Source: Angiostrongylus vasorum
Taxonomy: Eukaryota > Nematoda > Chromadorea > Rhabditida > Metastrongylidae
Direction of reading: 5' to 3'
NCBI GenBank assembly: GCA_018806985.1
Contig: JADANN010000146.1
Span: 744,001 to 808,000, forward strand
Length of the DNA stretch: 64,000 bases
The notes beneath the pieces were generated by a model that saw only the letters and a program-made list of their open reading frames with translations, made no database searches and was not told the DNA's origin. Each line of letters begins with the position of its first letter. Position 1 is the stretch's first letter. Both the position numbers and the translations under genes were made by a program. Of the stretch, positions 32,935-43,866 are shown piece by piece.

Positions 32935-35900
32935 CTAAAAATTGGTTGTATGATAAGAAGATACTGCAAGAGTTTGCAGAAAAAATTTTCTCCAAATTCA
33001 TTCACCAAAGACCCGTTGCCTAAAAAGTAAAAAACCCGTTAATTAAACTCGAAATTGACTAGCATTCATAAAACTTCTTAGTAATACACCGTATATTGAG
33101 ATTCATCAGAATGACGGCCTGTACCGTAACAAGGACGTCTCTAAAAACATGACGATCTCTAGAGATAGATTTCTATAGAAAACTTCGGTTGTGTTATACA
33201 CAAGGTCGTGCCAATGGTTTAGCACCTCATCGTGGCAAGAAGGTGTTCCTGTGTGTCGGACTGCGATGTACAGCGGAGGATTCATCCCCTGGCAGGATCT
33301 CTGAAGCTGAGGAGTTCAGCGTTCTCACCAAAAACCCTATCTAAAATTAAACCAATGTCAGGATCCATGAAAGTCATAATATCAATCTAGTCGCATGGTG
33401 GCAAATCTCCCTCTGATGCACATGGGCGGCGACTGCCTGTGTTGATGACGATCGGGGGCAGACTTTGACCAGGCTGACCTCAAGACTCCAGGGCATCACA
33501 GCGGCTAAACCAGCAAAACTCCGAAAAACGGGAAATTTTGCTGCGGCCCACACAATAGGTAAAGAAGGGGCATCTAAATATCCAAATAAGTATACACAAG
33601 GTATCCAAAGACTTCACGGCACGTAAAGTCCATCGAAACAAAAACTGAACTAAAAACACGGAGGAAGTAGAAATCCATACCTTTTCATAACATATGTGGA
33701 CTTCTTCTTGAGCGACATTGTCTCCAAAGAATACGACATCCGTCTTCAGTATTCCACCACATTTTTTACACGATGGCAATACAAACGACTAAATGGCATA
33801 AAGTACTGAGAAGCAGAAGGCGAACAAAGATTGCTATTCATATCATGGGTTTCATAATTCTAGAAACAAACAGTTGGCCTCTGTCGAAAAATTACACGGT
33901 CTATTAAGCTGACGAACTGCGTTGAAGAGAAGAAATAGTAGATGACAATAACACAACTTGAACACTGCGTCACTAACATAACAAGGAGCTCGTCATACTC
34001 ACAAACCTCGTGTGCCCCTTCCTCGACCTCTACATCACCATCCGGAGCGATTTCTCCGGGAAAGTTTACTTTCATCCATTCAGCATTCATTTTTTCCAAA
34101 GTTCGTTGATGTTCTTCTCTAAAGTCAACCATGAATCACTCAAAGGCCACTGATTGAAACTTCTCATACCTTCATTTACTCAATCTTTATTCAATGTTCA
34201 ACAGCAAAACTAATTAACTGGTGTGAAGTTCACCTACCTACTAGTGATATCGTCACACTGCATGCATCTTACACGATGTCCACAACCGTGTAACTCGGTA
34301 AGTAAAGTGGATCCAGCCCTCAACTATTACATCAGTTAGAGTACATGACATAAACATTTTTAACAGACAAAGAAGCCAAAGTCTCAAAGATATCTGTTGA
34401 GATTAACACTACCTACCAATCGGCATAGTCGTCGCCTTGAAGCTTATTAAAGCGTCACGCTTGTCTCATGTGGGCAAAAAGGGTAATTATAGTTCAACTA
34501 GTGCAAATAACATTGATGCAATTCAAAATCTTGTACCTAGATCTACGAAATTCAATGCTCTCGACGAAATGGCGACTTACTGACAAGCTACTGAAGGACA
34601 GACCAAATCGGTTTCTCTTATTAACTTCTCAATGTTATCACTTCTAACTATCGATAACTCTACCCCTTTTATAAATCTAGGAAGGAACAAAACCTGGCAA
34701 TAACATTTGGATTAGGCTATCTTCGATCACCTCCCAACGGTTCACCGCCTCATCGTCGGTAGGAGGTGGTCCTGGGTGCAGAGCTGCGATGTACAGTGGG
34801 TTGATTCGTCTCCCAATCTGAGGAGCCCGGCGTTTCTATCAGGAACCCCAGCTAAAAGTAAGCCGATACCAGGATCCACCATCGTCCTGGTATCAAACAT
34901 GTCGCATAGTAGCAAATTTTCCTCTAATTCACAAAGGCGGCGACTGCCTGTGGTGGTGACGACCTGGGGAAGACTTAGGTTAGGTCGACCTCGGGACTCC
35001 ACAAAACCACAATAGCTAAACCAGCAAAACTCCGAAAAAATGGAAATTATGCTGGTGCTCGCACAACAAGTGAAGACGGGCCATCCAACGAAAGGAATAG
35101 AACAAAGGACTAACTTGGTGTGGAGACCGTCAACATTCTGAGTGATGAGCCAGACAAACTTGTCGGATCGTTCCCATGAAGCGATCGCGAAATGAGCCTT
35201 GTTGCACTTTGCTCGCGAGTATTTCGGCCATGCTAAGAAATTGCGAGACCAGAATCGTTTCCTTGCAGATTCAGAAACCATAAATTCTTGAATTGTTACA
35301 GGTCGATAGTTGGATCGCTCAAAGAGACCGATTTTTTCAGAACGGTAGTCGGGCAAACCTTTAAGAACAAGTGGATAACTATCCTCAGACAAAGTGGTTT
35401 TACTGCAGGACTAGAATAAGTCAAAGGCCAAGTCAATCAGGAAGGAGAATACAAACAAACAGTTCCCAGGATCGACTTTCTATTAACCTCGGCACTGAAA
35501 CATGAATGCGTCGTTTTCTTGCTCAGCAATCGAGGAGTTGTTATACAGCATATATCTGGTTCCATAGAAAAACAGTGAAATACAACAGTAGCTGACGTTT
35601 CGGCAGTATCGCCTTCTTCAGAGCCTGGAAGGTATACTGATATACAATTTACTAGGCCAGACGCTTCAATAACACTTACAAGAGACGAAAAAACTCCGTA
35701 GTAATTACATGACCAGCAGCTTTTCGAAAAAAACTCACCCGCTTTTACGTGACTTCAATGAAGAAGATTAGAACATTATAGTCACATATAGGTTGATGAC
35801 AGCACCATCCCACATCAGAAAATCGATGCGAAGCACACGGGATCAGAGTCGCATATGACCTCTGGGCATTCATCCCTGCTATTCATTGCAGGGTTTTTGG

Positions 35901-36600
35901 CATTTATCAAAAAGCCTCAAAAAGTTTGCACGTTGGTGTTTTAGTCTCCCGTGAGATGATACTGACTTTCACATCAAAATCGTCTCCGGTATGCTTTTGT
36001 ATCCTATGCGTGCCTAGTGGGGTAGTTTGTCTTGCTTTTGGTTTGCCAGTTTTTTCATAGAGCTTTTCGTCTTTTTGTAAGTGTTATTGAAGCGTTTGGC
36101 CTAGTAAATTGCCTATCAAAATACCCTTCCAGGCCCTGAAGAAGGCGACACTGCCGAAACGTCAGCTACTGTTGTATTGTATTGTTTTTCTATGGAAGTA
36201 AATGTATGCTGTATAACAACCTCGCGATTGTTGAACAAGAAAACGACACACTCTAACAAACTTACGGACCTCTATAGAGGGACTACCGCGTCTTAAAGTC
36301 ACAATGGTAACTGCTGCACAATTAGCAACACTTTTTAAGCCGTTATAAAGCAGTAGAAATAGATCTTCCAGAAAAGAAGAGAAAAACGTCACTCTCACCT
36401 GATTCGGTTGACACTCCGGCTCCAGTAAGCACAAGTAACCGATCAATAGCAGCAACTTTGTTGACGAACTTCTTTACTATATCAGAACTCGGTGCTTTAA
36501 AAGTAGGCACAAATCGTGACATTGGCTTTGCGTGGTATTCAGAATATTGCCAGGAAACCACGGATTTTAGTAAGCGCGCAAGAAATTGGCAATGGAGCAT
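32746..36600 (-). CDS. SIRT4: SIRT4-type mitochondrial sirtuin, six exons
   Basis: Complement of 36600-36399, 35358-35115, 34318-34238, 34118-34007, 33788-33681 and 32934-32746 gives 936 nt, 311 residues; all introns are GT-AG and in phase. Human SIRT4 is about the same length. A basic, hydrophobic N-terminus (MLHCQFLARLLKSVVSW) fits mitochondrial import. The Rossmann/NAD motifs are TGAGVSTESG (about 59-68), PDYRSE (70-75) and TQNVDGLH (140-147). The catalytic His is His159 in TELHG. The zinc cysteines are C167/C170 (CMQC) and C220/C223 (CKKC). Then come VVFFGDNV, LVLGSSLTV and NIGPTRADD. C. elegans homologues are sir-2.2/sir-2.3. The family acts in the mitochondrial matrix as an NAD-dependent deacylase or ADP-ribosyltransferase, with links to carboxylases and glutamate metabolism. 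Every key residue is present, so the gene looks functional. Introns hold a PLE relic and two SINE-D copies. Confidence 0.93.
33213..33580 (+). mobile_element. SINE-D copy in sirtuin intron 5
   Basis: AATGGTTTAGCACCTCATCG head, GGATTCATCCCCTGGCAGG, GGCAGACTTTGACCAGGCTG and a diverged end. Antisense to the sirtuin. The open frame that continues sirtuin exon 5 into it is not coding. Confidence 0.8.
33681..33788 (-). CDS. SIRT4: sirtuin exon 5
   Basis: The acceptor CCATTTAG, then SFVLPSCKKCGGILKTDVV and FFGDNVAQEEVHICYEK, then the donor GTATGG; phase 0 at both ends. Carries the second zinc-binding CxxC pair. Confidence 0.93.
34007..34118 (-). CDS. SIRT4: sirtuin exon 4
   Basis: The acceptor GACTTTAG at 34119-34120, then REEHQRTLEKMNAEW to FPGEIAPDGDVEVEEGAHE, then GTTTGT. 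The APDGDV segment matches SIRT4. An in-frame stop upstream rules out an earlier start for this exon. Confidence 0.88.
34238..34318 (-). CDS. SIRT4: sirtuin exon 3 (catalytic His)
   Basis: This 81-nt exon codes AGSTLLTELHGCGHRVRCMQ and CDDITS. It has the catalytic His (TELHG) and the first zinc CxxC. The acceptor TAGTTGAG is modest; the donor is GTAGGT. Phases 2 in and 2 out match the neighbours. Confidence 0.9.
34733..35090 (+). mobile_element. SINE-D copy in sirtuin intron 2
   Basis: CCCAACGGTTCACCGCCTCATC start, GGAACCCCAGCTAAAAGTAAG, GGTGGTGACGACCTGGGG, ACGGGCCATCCAACG end. The long minus-strand frame from exon 2 through here is read-through, not coding. Confidence 0.85.
35115..35358 (-). 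CDS. SIRT4: sirtuin exon 2 (NAD-binding core)
   Basis: The acceptor TTGTTCTTAAAG, then PDYRSEKIGLFERSNYRP through RKRFWSRNFLAWPKYS to WLITQNVDGLHT and two bases, then the donor GTTAGT. RYWARNF/AWP-type residues are SIRT4 hallmarks. Confidence 0.93.
35465..35700 (-). mobile_element. PLE terminal repeat-like unit with hammerhead-like core (sirtuin intron 1)
   Basis: The core on minus (35592-35621) reads CTGAAGAAGGCGATACTGCC then GAAACGTCAGC. Flanks match the unit at 36045-36260 in inverted orientation (TTACTAGGCCAGACGCTTCA versus its complement). It lies on the 3' side of the PLE coding relic. Confidence 0.7.
35780..36060 (-). pseudogene. Penelope-like GIY-YIG endonuclease remnant (sirtuin intron 1)
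   Basis: A minus reading gives YEKTGKPKARQTTPLGTHR, then FDVKVSIISRETKTPTCKLF, EAF, INAKNPAMNSRDECP. It aligns by eye with the relics at 46.4 kb and 12.1 kb. There are in-frame stops, and the catalytic start of the domain is missing. Confidence 0.6.
36045..36260 (+). mobile_element. inverted PLE terminal repeat-like unit with hammerhead-like core (sirtuin intron 1)
   Basis: The core 36136-36168 reads CTGAAGA, A, stem GGC/GCC (loop GACACT), then GAAACGTCAGC. It is the inverted partner of 35465-35700, so a terminal-repeat-like unit bounds the coding relic on each side, in opposite orientation. Confidence 0.7.
36399..36600 (-). CDS. SIRT4: sirtuin exon 1 (mitochondrial presequence, NAD motif)
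   Basis: MLHCQFLARLLKSVVSW, then MSRFVPTFKAPSS and AAIDRLLVLTGAGVSTES, ending G|GTGAGA. The start at 36600 gives a presequence of about 26 residues. The internal Met before SRFVP is an alternative start. Confidence 0.88.
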
Positions 36601-36754
36601 TGAATTGCTGCAGTGGTATGTATGTGAGGTAGCAAAATCAAGTATTTTGCAACGTTCTGCGGAATTGACCTGCTTTTTCTTTGAAAAACTGGTGGCAAAT
36701 TCTCCATAGTTCCGATTGAGCAGTAAAGTTTTTCATTTATATGTTATTATTGGT

Positions 36755-37120
36755 GAAGAGGCTGTTAGCATAGTGTTATTGATGTCTGGTCACCACGAAC
36801 ATGGCGCTAGTTCGACTCGGCTCCGGGCCAACCAAGCCTCTCATTCCCCCGTGGTCGGGAGATTGGTACCGAACTTGTCTGGAAAAAAACCACTCGCTGT
36901 AAGCCAAATGGGAACGCTCCAGCCCGGCTATTTCTGGACCTCAGGGAGAATCGAGATCGACCAGCATTCTACAACATTCAAAATGAAATTAAAATCCTCA
37001 AGCAGCAATGAAAGCCACACGTAAAGCTGGAAGACCTTTGTGGACAATGAATGCGAGGAAACGAATCGAATGTGAGAAGTGCTGGCATCCGCACAGTAGA
37101 CGTGAAGACGGGTCACAGAA
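36755..37120 (+). mobile_element. SINE-C copy
   Basis: GCTGTTAGCATAGTGTTATTG (A box), CGCTAGTTCGACTCGGCTCC (B box), GGTACCGAACTTGTCTGG, and end AGAAGTGCTGGCATCCGCAC. Full length, upstream of the sirtuin start. Confidence 0.85.
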
Positions 37121-37194
37121 AATGATTGTTGGTGAAACCTTTAGTGACTGCTCCTCTGACGATGCCAATGAATGTCCTATTGCATAGGGACAGA

Positions 37195-37405
37195 TTAACG
37201 CTGTGAACTCTTAAAAAACTGCTCAAAGAAAGGCTAAACGAAGGACCCGCCTAGTGTGGTTGAGAACACGTTAGCCTCGGGAAGTGTGATAGCCGGTTCG
37301 TTCCCCCACCGCAGTCATCTGCGGTCCGAAGTTTTTCAAATATCTGAGGAACATTGTAGTTATATTTCACATCATACCCTGTCATGAAAAAAGAATGGCG
37401 GTAAA
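37195..37405 (+). mobile_element. SINE-B copy
   Basis: GGCTAAACGAAGGACCCGCC, GTTCGTTCCCCCACCGC and TGCGGTCCGAAGTTTTTC, then the terminal GGCGGTAAATAAAAAG. Confidence 0.75.
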
Positions 37406-37577
37406 TAAAAAGTGACCGCACTGTAAACTCTATTTGTGTTCTGGTTCCGCTTTAATGTATAGTGATTGACAAGTGCTGAAACCGCTGAATCCCTTTCTAA
37501 AGTTTAACGTTTTCTGTCAAATGCATACCGTTTAGCATATGTCTGTCAAAAAGCGTACCATCCGGCATACACGTCAT

Positions 37578-37852
37578 AAAGAAAAGGGATAAAGCTCTCG
37601 GCGTGGATCAATCCTTGAGGGATGCGCCGTGTATTCGACTTCATTAAGCATCGTCTGGAGGTGATTGAATGCATATTTGGCCTTTACAATGACTCAAGGT
37701 GGCTTAGCGATGTATCGAGCTAGTGCTACTATCCTCCCAGGCAGGTCTGATGCCAATTTGCCGACCCCGGAGGGATGGAAGACTTGGTGCTCCCACATGT
37801 ATTGTATCGCAAGGCGCCTTTAGCCACTGCGCTACACGCGCTACTATAGACG
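37578..37852 (-). mobile_element. SINE-A copy
   Basis: Reverse copy from GATAAAGCTCTCGGCGTGG to the head TAGCCACTGCGCTACACGC. Full length. Confidence 0.85.
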
Positions 37853-37929
37853 TCATAGCAATGATATTCATTTCGGTCATCATTATATTTGAATCGTGCA
37901 TAAGTGGGAATGCTAGGTTGTGTGCATAT

Positions 37930-38395
37930 GGTATCTAACATGTCATCTCGGTAGAACGCTTCTAATCGGTAACTGTAAACCCCGTCTAGTCTCCGTCATT
38001 AGAGCTACCTGGATGTACTGTAGTCCCAATAACTGTAAAGATAAAGGTCTTCATTGAAAAATTGCTGTAATCATAGCGTCCCTTGAAAACGTACAGCCCT
38101 CTAAACAGCTCATATGCTCAATGTGAACCAATAGCGTTGAATGATATAAGTTTCAGCACAGTTGACACAAGTGATAAGACAAATATTGATTTTGTAACTG
38201 GCAACCTTGATTCCTTTGTACGCTAGAAGATGCAAGACATATATTACTCCCATAGCCTTTACTTATTTAATTGCATGGTTTCAAGAAGTGAAATGGTTAA
38301 AGATGACACTCAGCGTGGTCGTTGTTCCTACGCAACTGCTATCAGCCAGTCCCCAATTCCATCGGATTTAGTAAAGTGGTAGCAGGTTCGTCGGG
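37930..38395. other. no gene recognised
   Basis: I see nothing supportable here. Confidence 0.4.
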
Positions 38396-38640
38396 GAACC
38401 CTCACGGTGATTATCAAAGGGGTGCGAGCAGCTGTGTTTAAAACTATGGAACACTCTAGCAAAACTACTCAAGGGTTCCAGAGTGAATAAACTCGATCGG
38501 TACCCAGTGACATTCATGAAGGAGACGAAGTCATCAAGTCGCTGATGCATGCGCGAAAGCATTCATGATAGGAGAGGTGTGAGACGACCCGAGTGAAATA
38601 AGTGCTGGGATTTACACAATAAGTTGAGACGGTTCTATTC
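38395..38640 (+). mobile_element. possible SINE-C distal fragment
   Basis: GTGCTGGGATTTACACAATAAG after a GTGTGAGACGACCCG block resembles the SINE-C end. Weak. Confidence 0.3.
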
Positions 38641-38804
38641 GAAAAATGAACTACCTCATTTTTTTCGAAATAATGTCTTGTATGTGGTTGTCTCACCAAA
38701 AAATATTACATTTTGCAGTCTCAGCCATATGCAACTCTGAGCGGCTGTTCATCCTCGGTTGAAGACAGGTGAAAAAAAGCGGTGGGGAAGTCGTCGATAT
38801 AATT

Positions 38805-39060
38805 ATCGCTAATTATCGTTCAGATTTTCATCTTTCTGTTTGTGCTGTTGACGCGTTTGACCTAGTAATTTGGGTATTGGTGTACCCTTCCAAACTCTGA
38901 AGAAGGCGATTCTGCCGAAACGTCAGCTACGGTTGTGGTGTATGTGTGTTATTGTATGGAAGTAAACGTATGCTGTTTAACAACCTCGCGATTGCTGAGG
39001 AACGAGAGAATACATTTATAGCCCAATGCCGAGGTTAATAGAAAGTCGATCCTGGGAAAT
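38805..39060 (+). mobile_element. PLE terminal repeat-like unit with hammerhead-like core
   Basis: The core 38897-38927 reads CTGAAGA, A, stem GGC/GCC (loop GATTCT), then GAAACGTCAGC. It is followed by TATGGAAGTAAACGTATGC, AACAACCTCGCGATTGCTG and AGGTTAATAGAAAGTCGATCC, which are shared with the sirtuin-intron copies. Confidence 0.72.
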
Positions 39061-40675
39061 ATTACATTTTATTAGGGCAGCAAAATATTCTGCAGCAATT
39101 CAACATGTCTTCGTAAGAAGAAGAAATAAATAAATATAACTGCAAGTAAAATAACAGATGTAATTCGTTCAATGAAACTGACCACCGTGAAATAGTTCTG
39201 TATACAAAAAATTCTGATCGCATATAATGGCACTAGTCTGAACTGAATCCATACTGGGAGACCGCGAAGCTAATCGATACCGTGAACCAATCGATATGGC
39301 TTATGTTATTATTATTACTTATAACGCTCCACTGAGCCTTTTTGTAATAAAATTCAGTTCATTCAGTATCGATCGGGTCGATTCCGTAGGAAAAACACGT
39401 TCTTTTATCTCTTTTTACTGCTCCGCCAACAAAGTGCAGCGTTTTTCAAAAGCTTCCTTTGTTTATTCAAAGCCGTCTACTCGATTATTTCAGTGTCATT
39501 TGACTAAAATTCAAACAATAAAGATTATAAAAAGTCAGTCGATTTTTTGGCTAGTTGGATGGATGGGAAATGCTTCTTAGGGTTTACGTTCGTCTGCAGC
39601 GCCGACCCCTACATGACAATATCGTCACCATTTTTCTTTCTAGTTTTTATAGAGCTTTCTGCATAATTTGGACCACTATTTTATGTAAATAATGAGATTT
39701 TAATATGCGATTGGACTGCAAATTTCTTTATAGCTGCTGGTTCTGGAATTGGGCTTATGAGCGACAGTGTTGGAACGGTCGATGCCCTAAGAATGGCACA
39801 TCAAGATGTTCATTCATATCCGCAGTTATACGCATTTCACCTGAAAGTGTCGAATTGATTGAATGAAATAATAAGACAGAAACAAACAGGAACTACTTCT
39901 TAACCGATAACGTTAGGAATTTGAATGGTAGAATTTCCAAGAAACGAAATTATAGCCGTCTTCACTAGAGGTACTCTCCATACCTTAAAGGAAGAACTTC
40001 AACTCAACCATTTATTCAATATTCCATTGCCTCAAGCATTTTTTAAACCAAAACTGCGAAGTGACAAACTGAAAGCGATTTTAGATATAAAGGTTAAACC
40101 ATGAGCTACATTAAACCCTCTATGACCAAAAAGAGGGCATTTTCTTCTTCAAAAGATAAGTAGGCTTAGAATACTGATTAAGTAGAAGTCTGTTTAAAAA
40201 CGACGGCAACTAGTCCTTCATTACAAAAGATTGAGAAGCTTTAAAATTCTCAAAGTCCAAATGCCTTAAAATTGTTTACTTACAACGATTCACCGTTGTA
40301 TAGTCAAGAAACTTCACTAGAATTCGATTTGACAAATATTCTGAAGAATTTAAGTCAGGTAACTGTGCAAGGGCAAAATTGCTCTAGTATTACCTATTTT
40401 GACGTCGAAGCTGCCTGACGAGACCAATTCCAAGATAGGTTGACTTTTGGAGGCGCAGCGGTTGTCGATGGCTCTTGTTTTGCGACCGTAGGTTGTGAAA
40501 AACCAACAGTGTGCAAATCAGTTGTGTTTTGAAGTGGATTTCGAGTGAAAAGTTTTGCAGAGTGTTCTTGAACCTGAATGAATAGAGACAGTAGTTATGA
40601 CATGTGGAAGATAACTGGATGCAAATATCTGAAGCGAAAACGAGGTCAATTTGTTCTGATGAACAGAGACCAATT
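39061..40675. other. no gene recognised
   Basis: AT-rich. The open frame at plus 39296-39580 has no domain and an unremarkable composition. Confidence 0.4.
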
Positions 40676-41065
40676 GTAATGAAGCTGAAATATTTTCAAA
40701 ACTCTGGACCGCAGGTGCATGTGAGTGGGGAATGAACGCGCTGTTGTCCTTTCCGGGGAGTAACGCGTTCACCACCACACCATGCGGGTCCTTCGTTTCG
40801 CCTGTCTCTCAGCTAGTTCTATCGATCTTTTTGCCATCAGCAATCACCCGTCAACGGAATTGATCTGGGGAGCCCAAATTGGCATTGAACCCAGTTAAGC
40901 TGAGGCTATAGTTATAATCATAATTTTAACGTTTTATTATAAAAAATCTTAACCTATTTTTGTAACCTGCAGTCCAGAGTTTTGCAAATATCTTAGCATT
41001 ATAGATGTTATATTTCGCAAGATACCCTGCCTTAAAAAACAGTAGACACTAAATAAAAAGGTTAA
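40676..41065. mobile_element. SINE-B head-to-head pair
   Basis: A minus copy 40676-40930 (GAAATATTTTCAAAACTCTGG, CACCATGCGGGTCCTTCG) and a plus 3' part 40960-41065 (CAGTCCAGAGTTTTGCAAA, GTAGACACTAAATAAAAAGG). Confidence 0.75.
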
Positions 41066-41139
41066 AATAGAGACCAACTGCGTTAGGAACGTCTTTGAAA
41101 TCTATATAGAGAGTGAAATACGATGCATCCAATTTTCTG

Positions 41140-41345
41140 TACTTCCATGTGAATGCACCATGTAATTGATTCCATTTGTAGCATCGATACCCATGCATCA
41201 AGTCAGTTTCTTTGGCCTCTCAAAGCAGTCTGTTATCAACCTGCCGATCACAGAGCTGTGGAGGTTTGGTTTACCTACGCCGAAGTCGACCCAATGACAG
41301 CGTGCGTATTGCATGGTACCCCTGGCCACTGCATTACAAATGACG
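41140..41345 (-). mobile_element. SINE-A-like copy, degenerate
   Basis: Reverse: TGCATGGTACCCCTGGCCAC and CTGCATTACAA as head, CAACCTGCCGATCACAGAG in the body. Low identity. Confidence 0.45.
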
Positions 41346-41824
41346 TTAAGTCGCAAGTGTATTCACTGTTGTAAGCATGGTGTGTGCTTATGTGTAAAAG
41401 TGAGAACTAGGTATGACCCTCTGAACCTTCAAATCCAGATTTTCATCAAACAAACCCTTTTGAGTGACGTTTTTGTCATTGACAGATGTTTTGCATCACT
41501 TATTTGGCATTCTAGTTCTATTTCAAATTTCGCAGAAATTATTTTATGGAGAATACCTGCGGCTCTTCACAAACTCTGTCACATTGAGGCGCACATGAAT
41601 CAAAGCATGTCTTTGCCGTCAGCTGAGTTCTACATACTATTTGGCAGACTGACTGACATTCAGAAGAACACCTGAAAAGAAAATAAAAATTCTTTTTAAC
41701 TTTCATGCCACGACGTGGTACAACTTGTTAGGAGACGAAATGACCGGTACAACCTCGATTGAAATAATTCGACAGGCAACTGACTGTTATTTCAGTTGCA
41801 ATCGCTATAATGAGTTATTTTAAG
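41346..41824. other. no gene recognised
   Basis: The plus open frame 41313-41675 reads out of a degenerate SINE and shows no domain. Confidence 0.35.
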
Positions 41825-43866
41825 GGTGTCTTCAAAAACGCACCACGGATCTCCTTCGTATAAGGGATCTCGAGCGAGTTAGTCGCGAGGCTATGTGGTA
41901 CGTCCCCAGGTGGCGGATAGGGGGGTTAATCGCGGACCAAAGGCGACCATTGCTCCATGAGACGCAGGTGGATCCATGGGATGGACTCCTGTTTCTGTTG
42001 CGCCTATTTGGCACACACATTCTGTATTTACGAGGTGTATTCATGCAAGCGTGTGTGGGTGCGTTCTAGTTTATGAATATTGTACTCTACGAGTCAATTC
42101 GGCCAAAAAGCCTGCAATCAAGTGACGAGAAAGTATATGGGAGGCGGGTAGGAGTCGCCTCCAACAAATAAAGCCCCATGTCTATTCTAGGAGAGACTGG
42201 CAAGTTACTCATGAATGTACCCAGACTCCACGTTCAGAGCTCATCAAGCTATACGTGGGTATCAAAAAAAGCTAAAAAAACAGTGAAAGAAACGGGCCTC
42301 ATTCCTCCGACCCCGAAAGAGTCCCCAATACGACAGCGTTGGGTAGGAAAAGTACGGAGAGGCTGCTAAAATCCCAGGGCCAATGGAAGCTGCCTGGATT
42401 ACAAAGAACTACGGTGACGGACAACACCAGGTGCGGACAGGATAAGACCAGAACACCTGAAGAACCTTCCGTCAATCCTCGTAAACACACTGGCTCGGCT
42501 CTTCACAAGACCAGCAAGACCGTGTTATTGTCCAAGAAGGGTGACCTACAGGATATCGGCAACTATCGTCCAATCTGCTTACTGTCTGTCGTCTACAAAC
42601 TTCTCACTCTCACTAAACAGGATTGACAGAACACTGGACGAAGGACAGCCATGTGAGCAAGCAAGGTTTCGAAAAGGATCTAGTACGATGGACCACATCC
42701 ACACGGTAGCAAGGCTCATCGGAGTATCGCGAGAGTACAAAAGACCTCTCTGTCTCACCTTCATCGATTTACAAAAGGCCTTTGATTCAGTCGAGATAGA
42801 AGCAGTCTTGGAAGCCCTGGATAGTCAAGGGGTCCCTACTCAGTACATAAAGATTCTTCGTGAGCTACACAAAAAATTTCACAGCCAATGTGTCACCATT
42901 CTGCGACAATATTTTCATTGACGTCAAAAGAGGGGTTAGGCAAGGCGATACCATCCTGCCAAAATTATTTACCATCACTCTCCAGAACGTCATGCGAACA
43001 TTGGAATGGGATAATATGGGAGTGAAAATCCATGGTCGGCAGTTATATCATCTTAGCTCTGCTTATGACATCGTCTTTATAACACCAAACATTAGCCAAG
43101 CGAAACTTATGCTTGCCGACTTTGATAAAGCCTGTGGAAAGATTTGTCTTCGACTAAAGCTCACAAAAACGATGTTCATGAAGAACGGATGCCCCATTCA
43201 CGCTTGACGGAACGAATATCTCCGAATGCTCCGGTTATGTCTTTCTGGGTCGGGAAATCAATATGATGAACGACTTAGCTCCAGAGCTGAGCAGAAGGAA
43301 ACAAGCGGCTTGGGGAGCTTTTAAGAGCATCGAAGATGTTGTGAAGAGAACAAAGAACATCCGACTCTGTGCCCACCTTTTTGAATCAACGGTGCTTCCT
43401 GCGTGTGCATGAGAAACGTGGTCGCTCCGTAAACAGGATGAAAAACCACTCAGTGTGATCGAACGCGCAGTCGAACGGTCGACGCTGGGGAGTATCCCGT
43501 TTCACATAAGTAAGAGAAGGGATCCGAAGCTCGGACCAGCGTCAACGACCAACGAAAATCAAAGATGCCATTCTATACACCAAATAGTCAAAGACAAGGT
43601 GGACGGAACACGTAATGCGTATGAATGACAACCGATGGACACGAGCCGTTAGTGGCTGGATTCCTCGGGATGTCAAACGCACTGCAGGAAGACCACCGAC
43701 CCGATGGTCAGAGTTCTTCACAATGAGCCTTGAAGAAAGATATGATGCTCGACGAGTCCCTAGAGCGAGCAGAACCCATTGGGCTACTTTTGCACGCGAC
43801 AGGGAAAAACGGGCGCCCGGTCGAGTCAGTAGACTATCAACGGGACTACAGGTGATACAAGTCTAG
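41825..43866 (+). mobile_element. RTE-clade retrotransposon, 5'-truncated, inactivated
   Basis: Plus-strand RT and C-terminal region of an RTE element. No endonuclease domain was found. GC-richer sequence at 41830-42060 may be element leader or another element. It belongs to a different lineage from the 8.6-11.6 kb copy, judging by the unequal peptide text. Frameshifts break the frame at several points. Confidence 0.8.
42340..43866 (+). pseudogene. RTE reverse transcriptase and C-terminal region (broken)
   Basis: Blocks in order: TVLLSKKGDLQDIGNYRPIC (block 2), DRTLDEGQPCEQARFRKG, LTFIDLQKAFDSVEIEAVLE (block A, catalytic Asp), VRQGDTILPKLFTITLQNVM, then LSSAYDIVFITPN, where the usual FADD is degraded to AYD, so the catalytic pair is lost. 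The end 43615-43866 holds RMNDNRWTRAVSGWIPRDVK and GRPPTRWSEFF. At least three frame changes occur. Confidence 0.82.

Noticed and set aside
34742..35392. Single minus open frame of 216 codons
   Set aside because: Its first part is sirtuin exon 2, but after LHTK it runs through intron 2 into a SINE-D copy; the true exon ends at 35115.
41832..42044. Minus open frame rich in Arg/Ser
   Set aside because: The GC-richer segment probably belongs to the leader of the plus-strand RTE copy; no domain.
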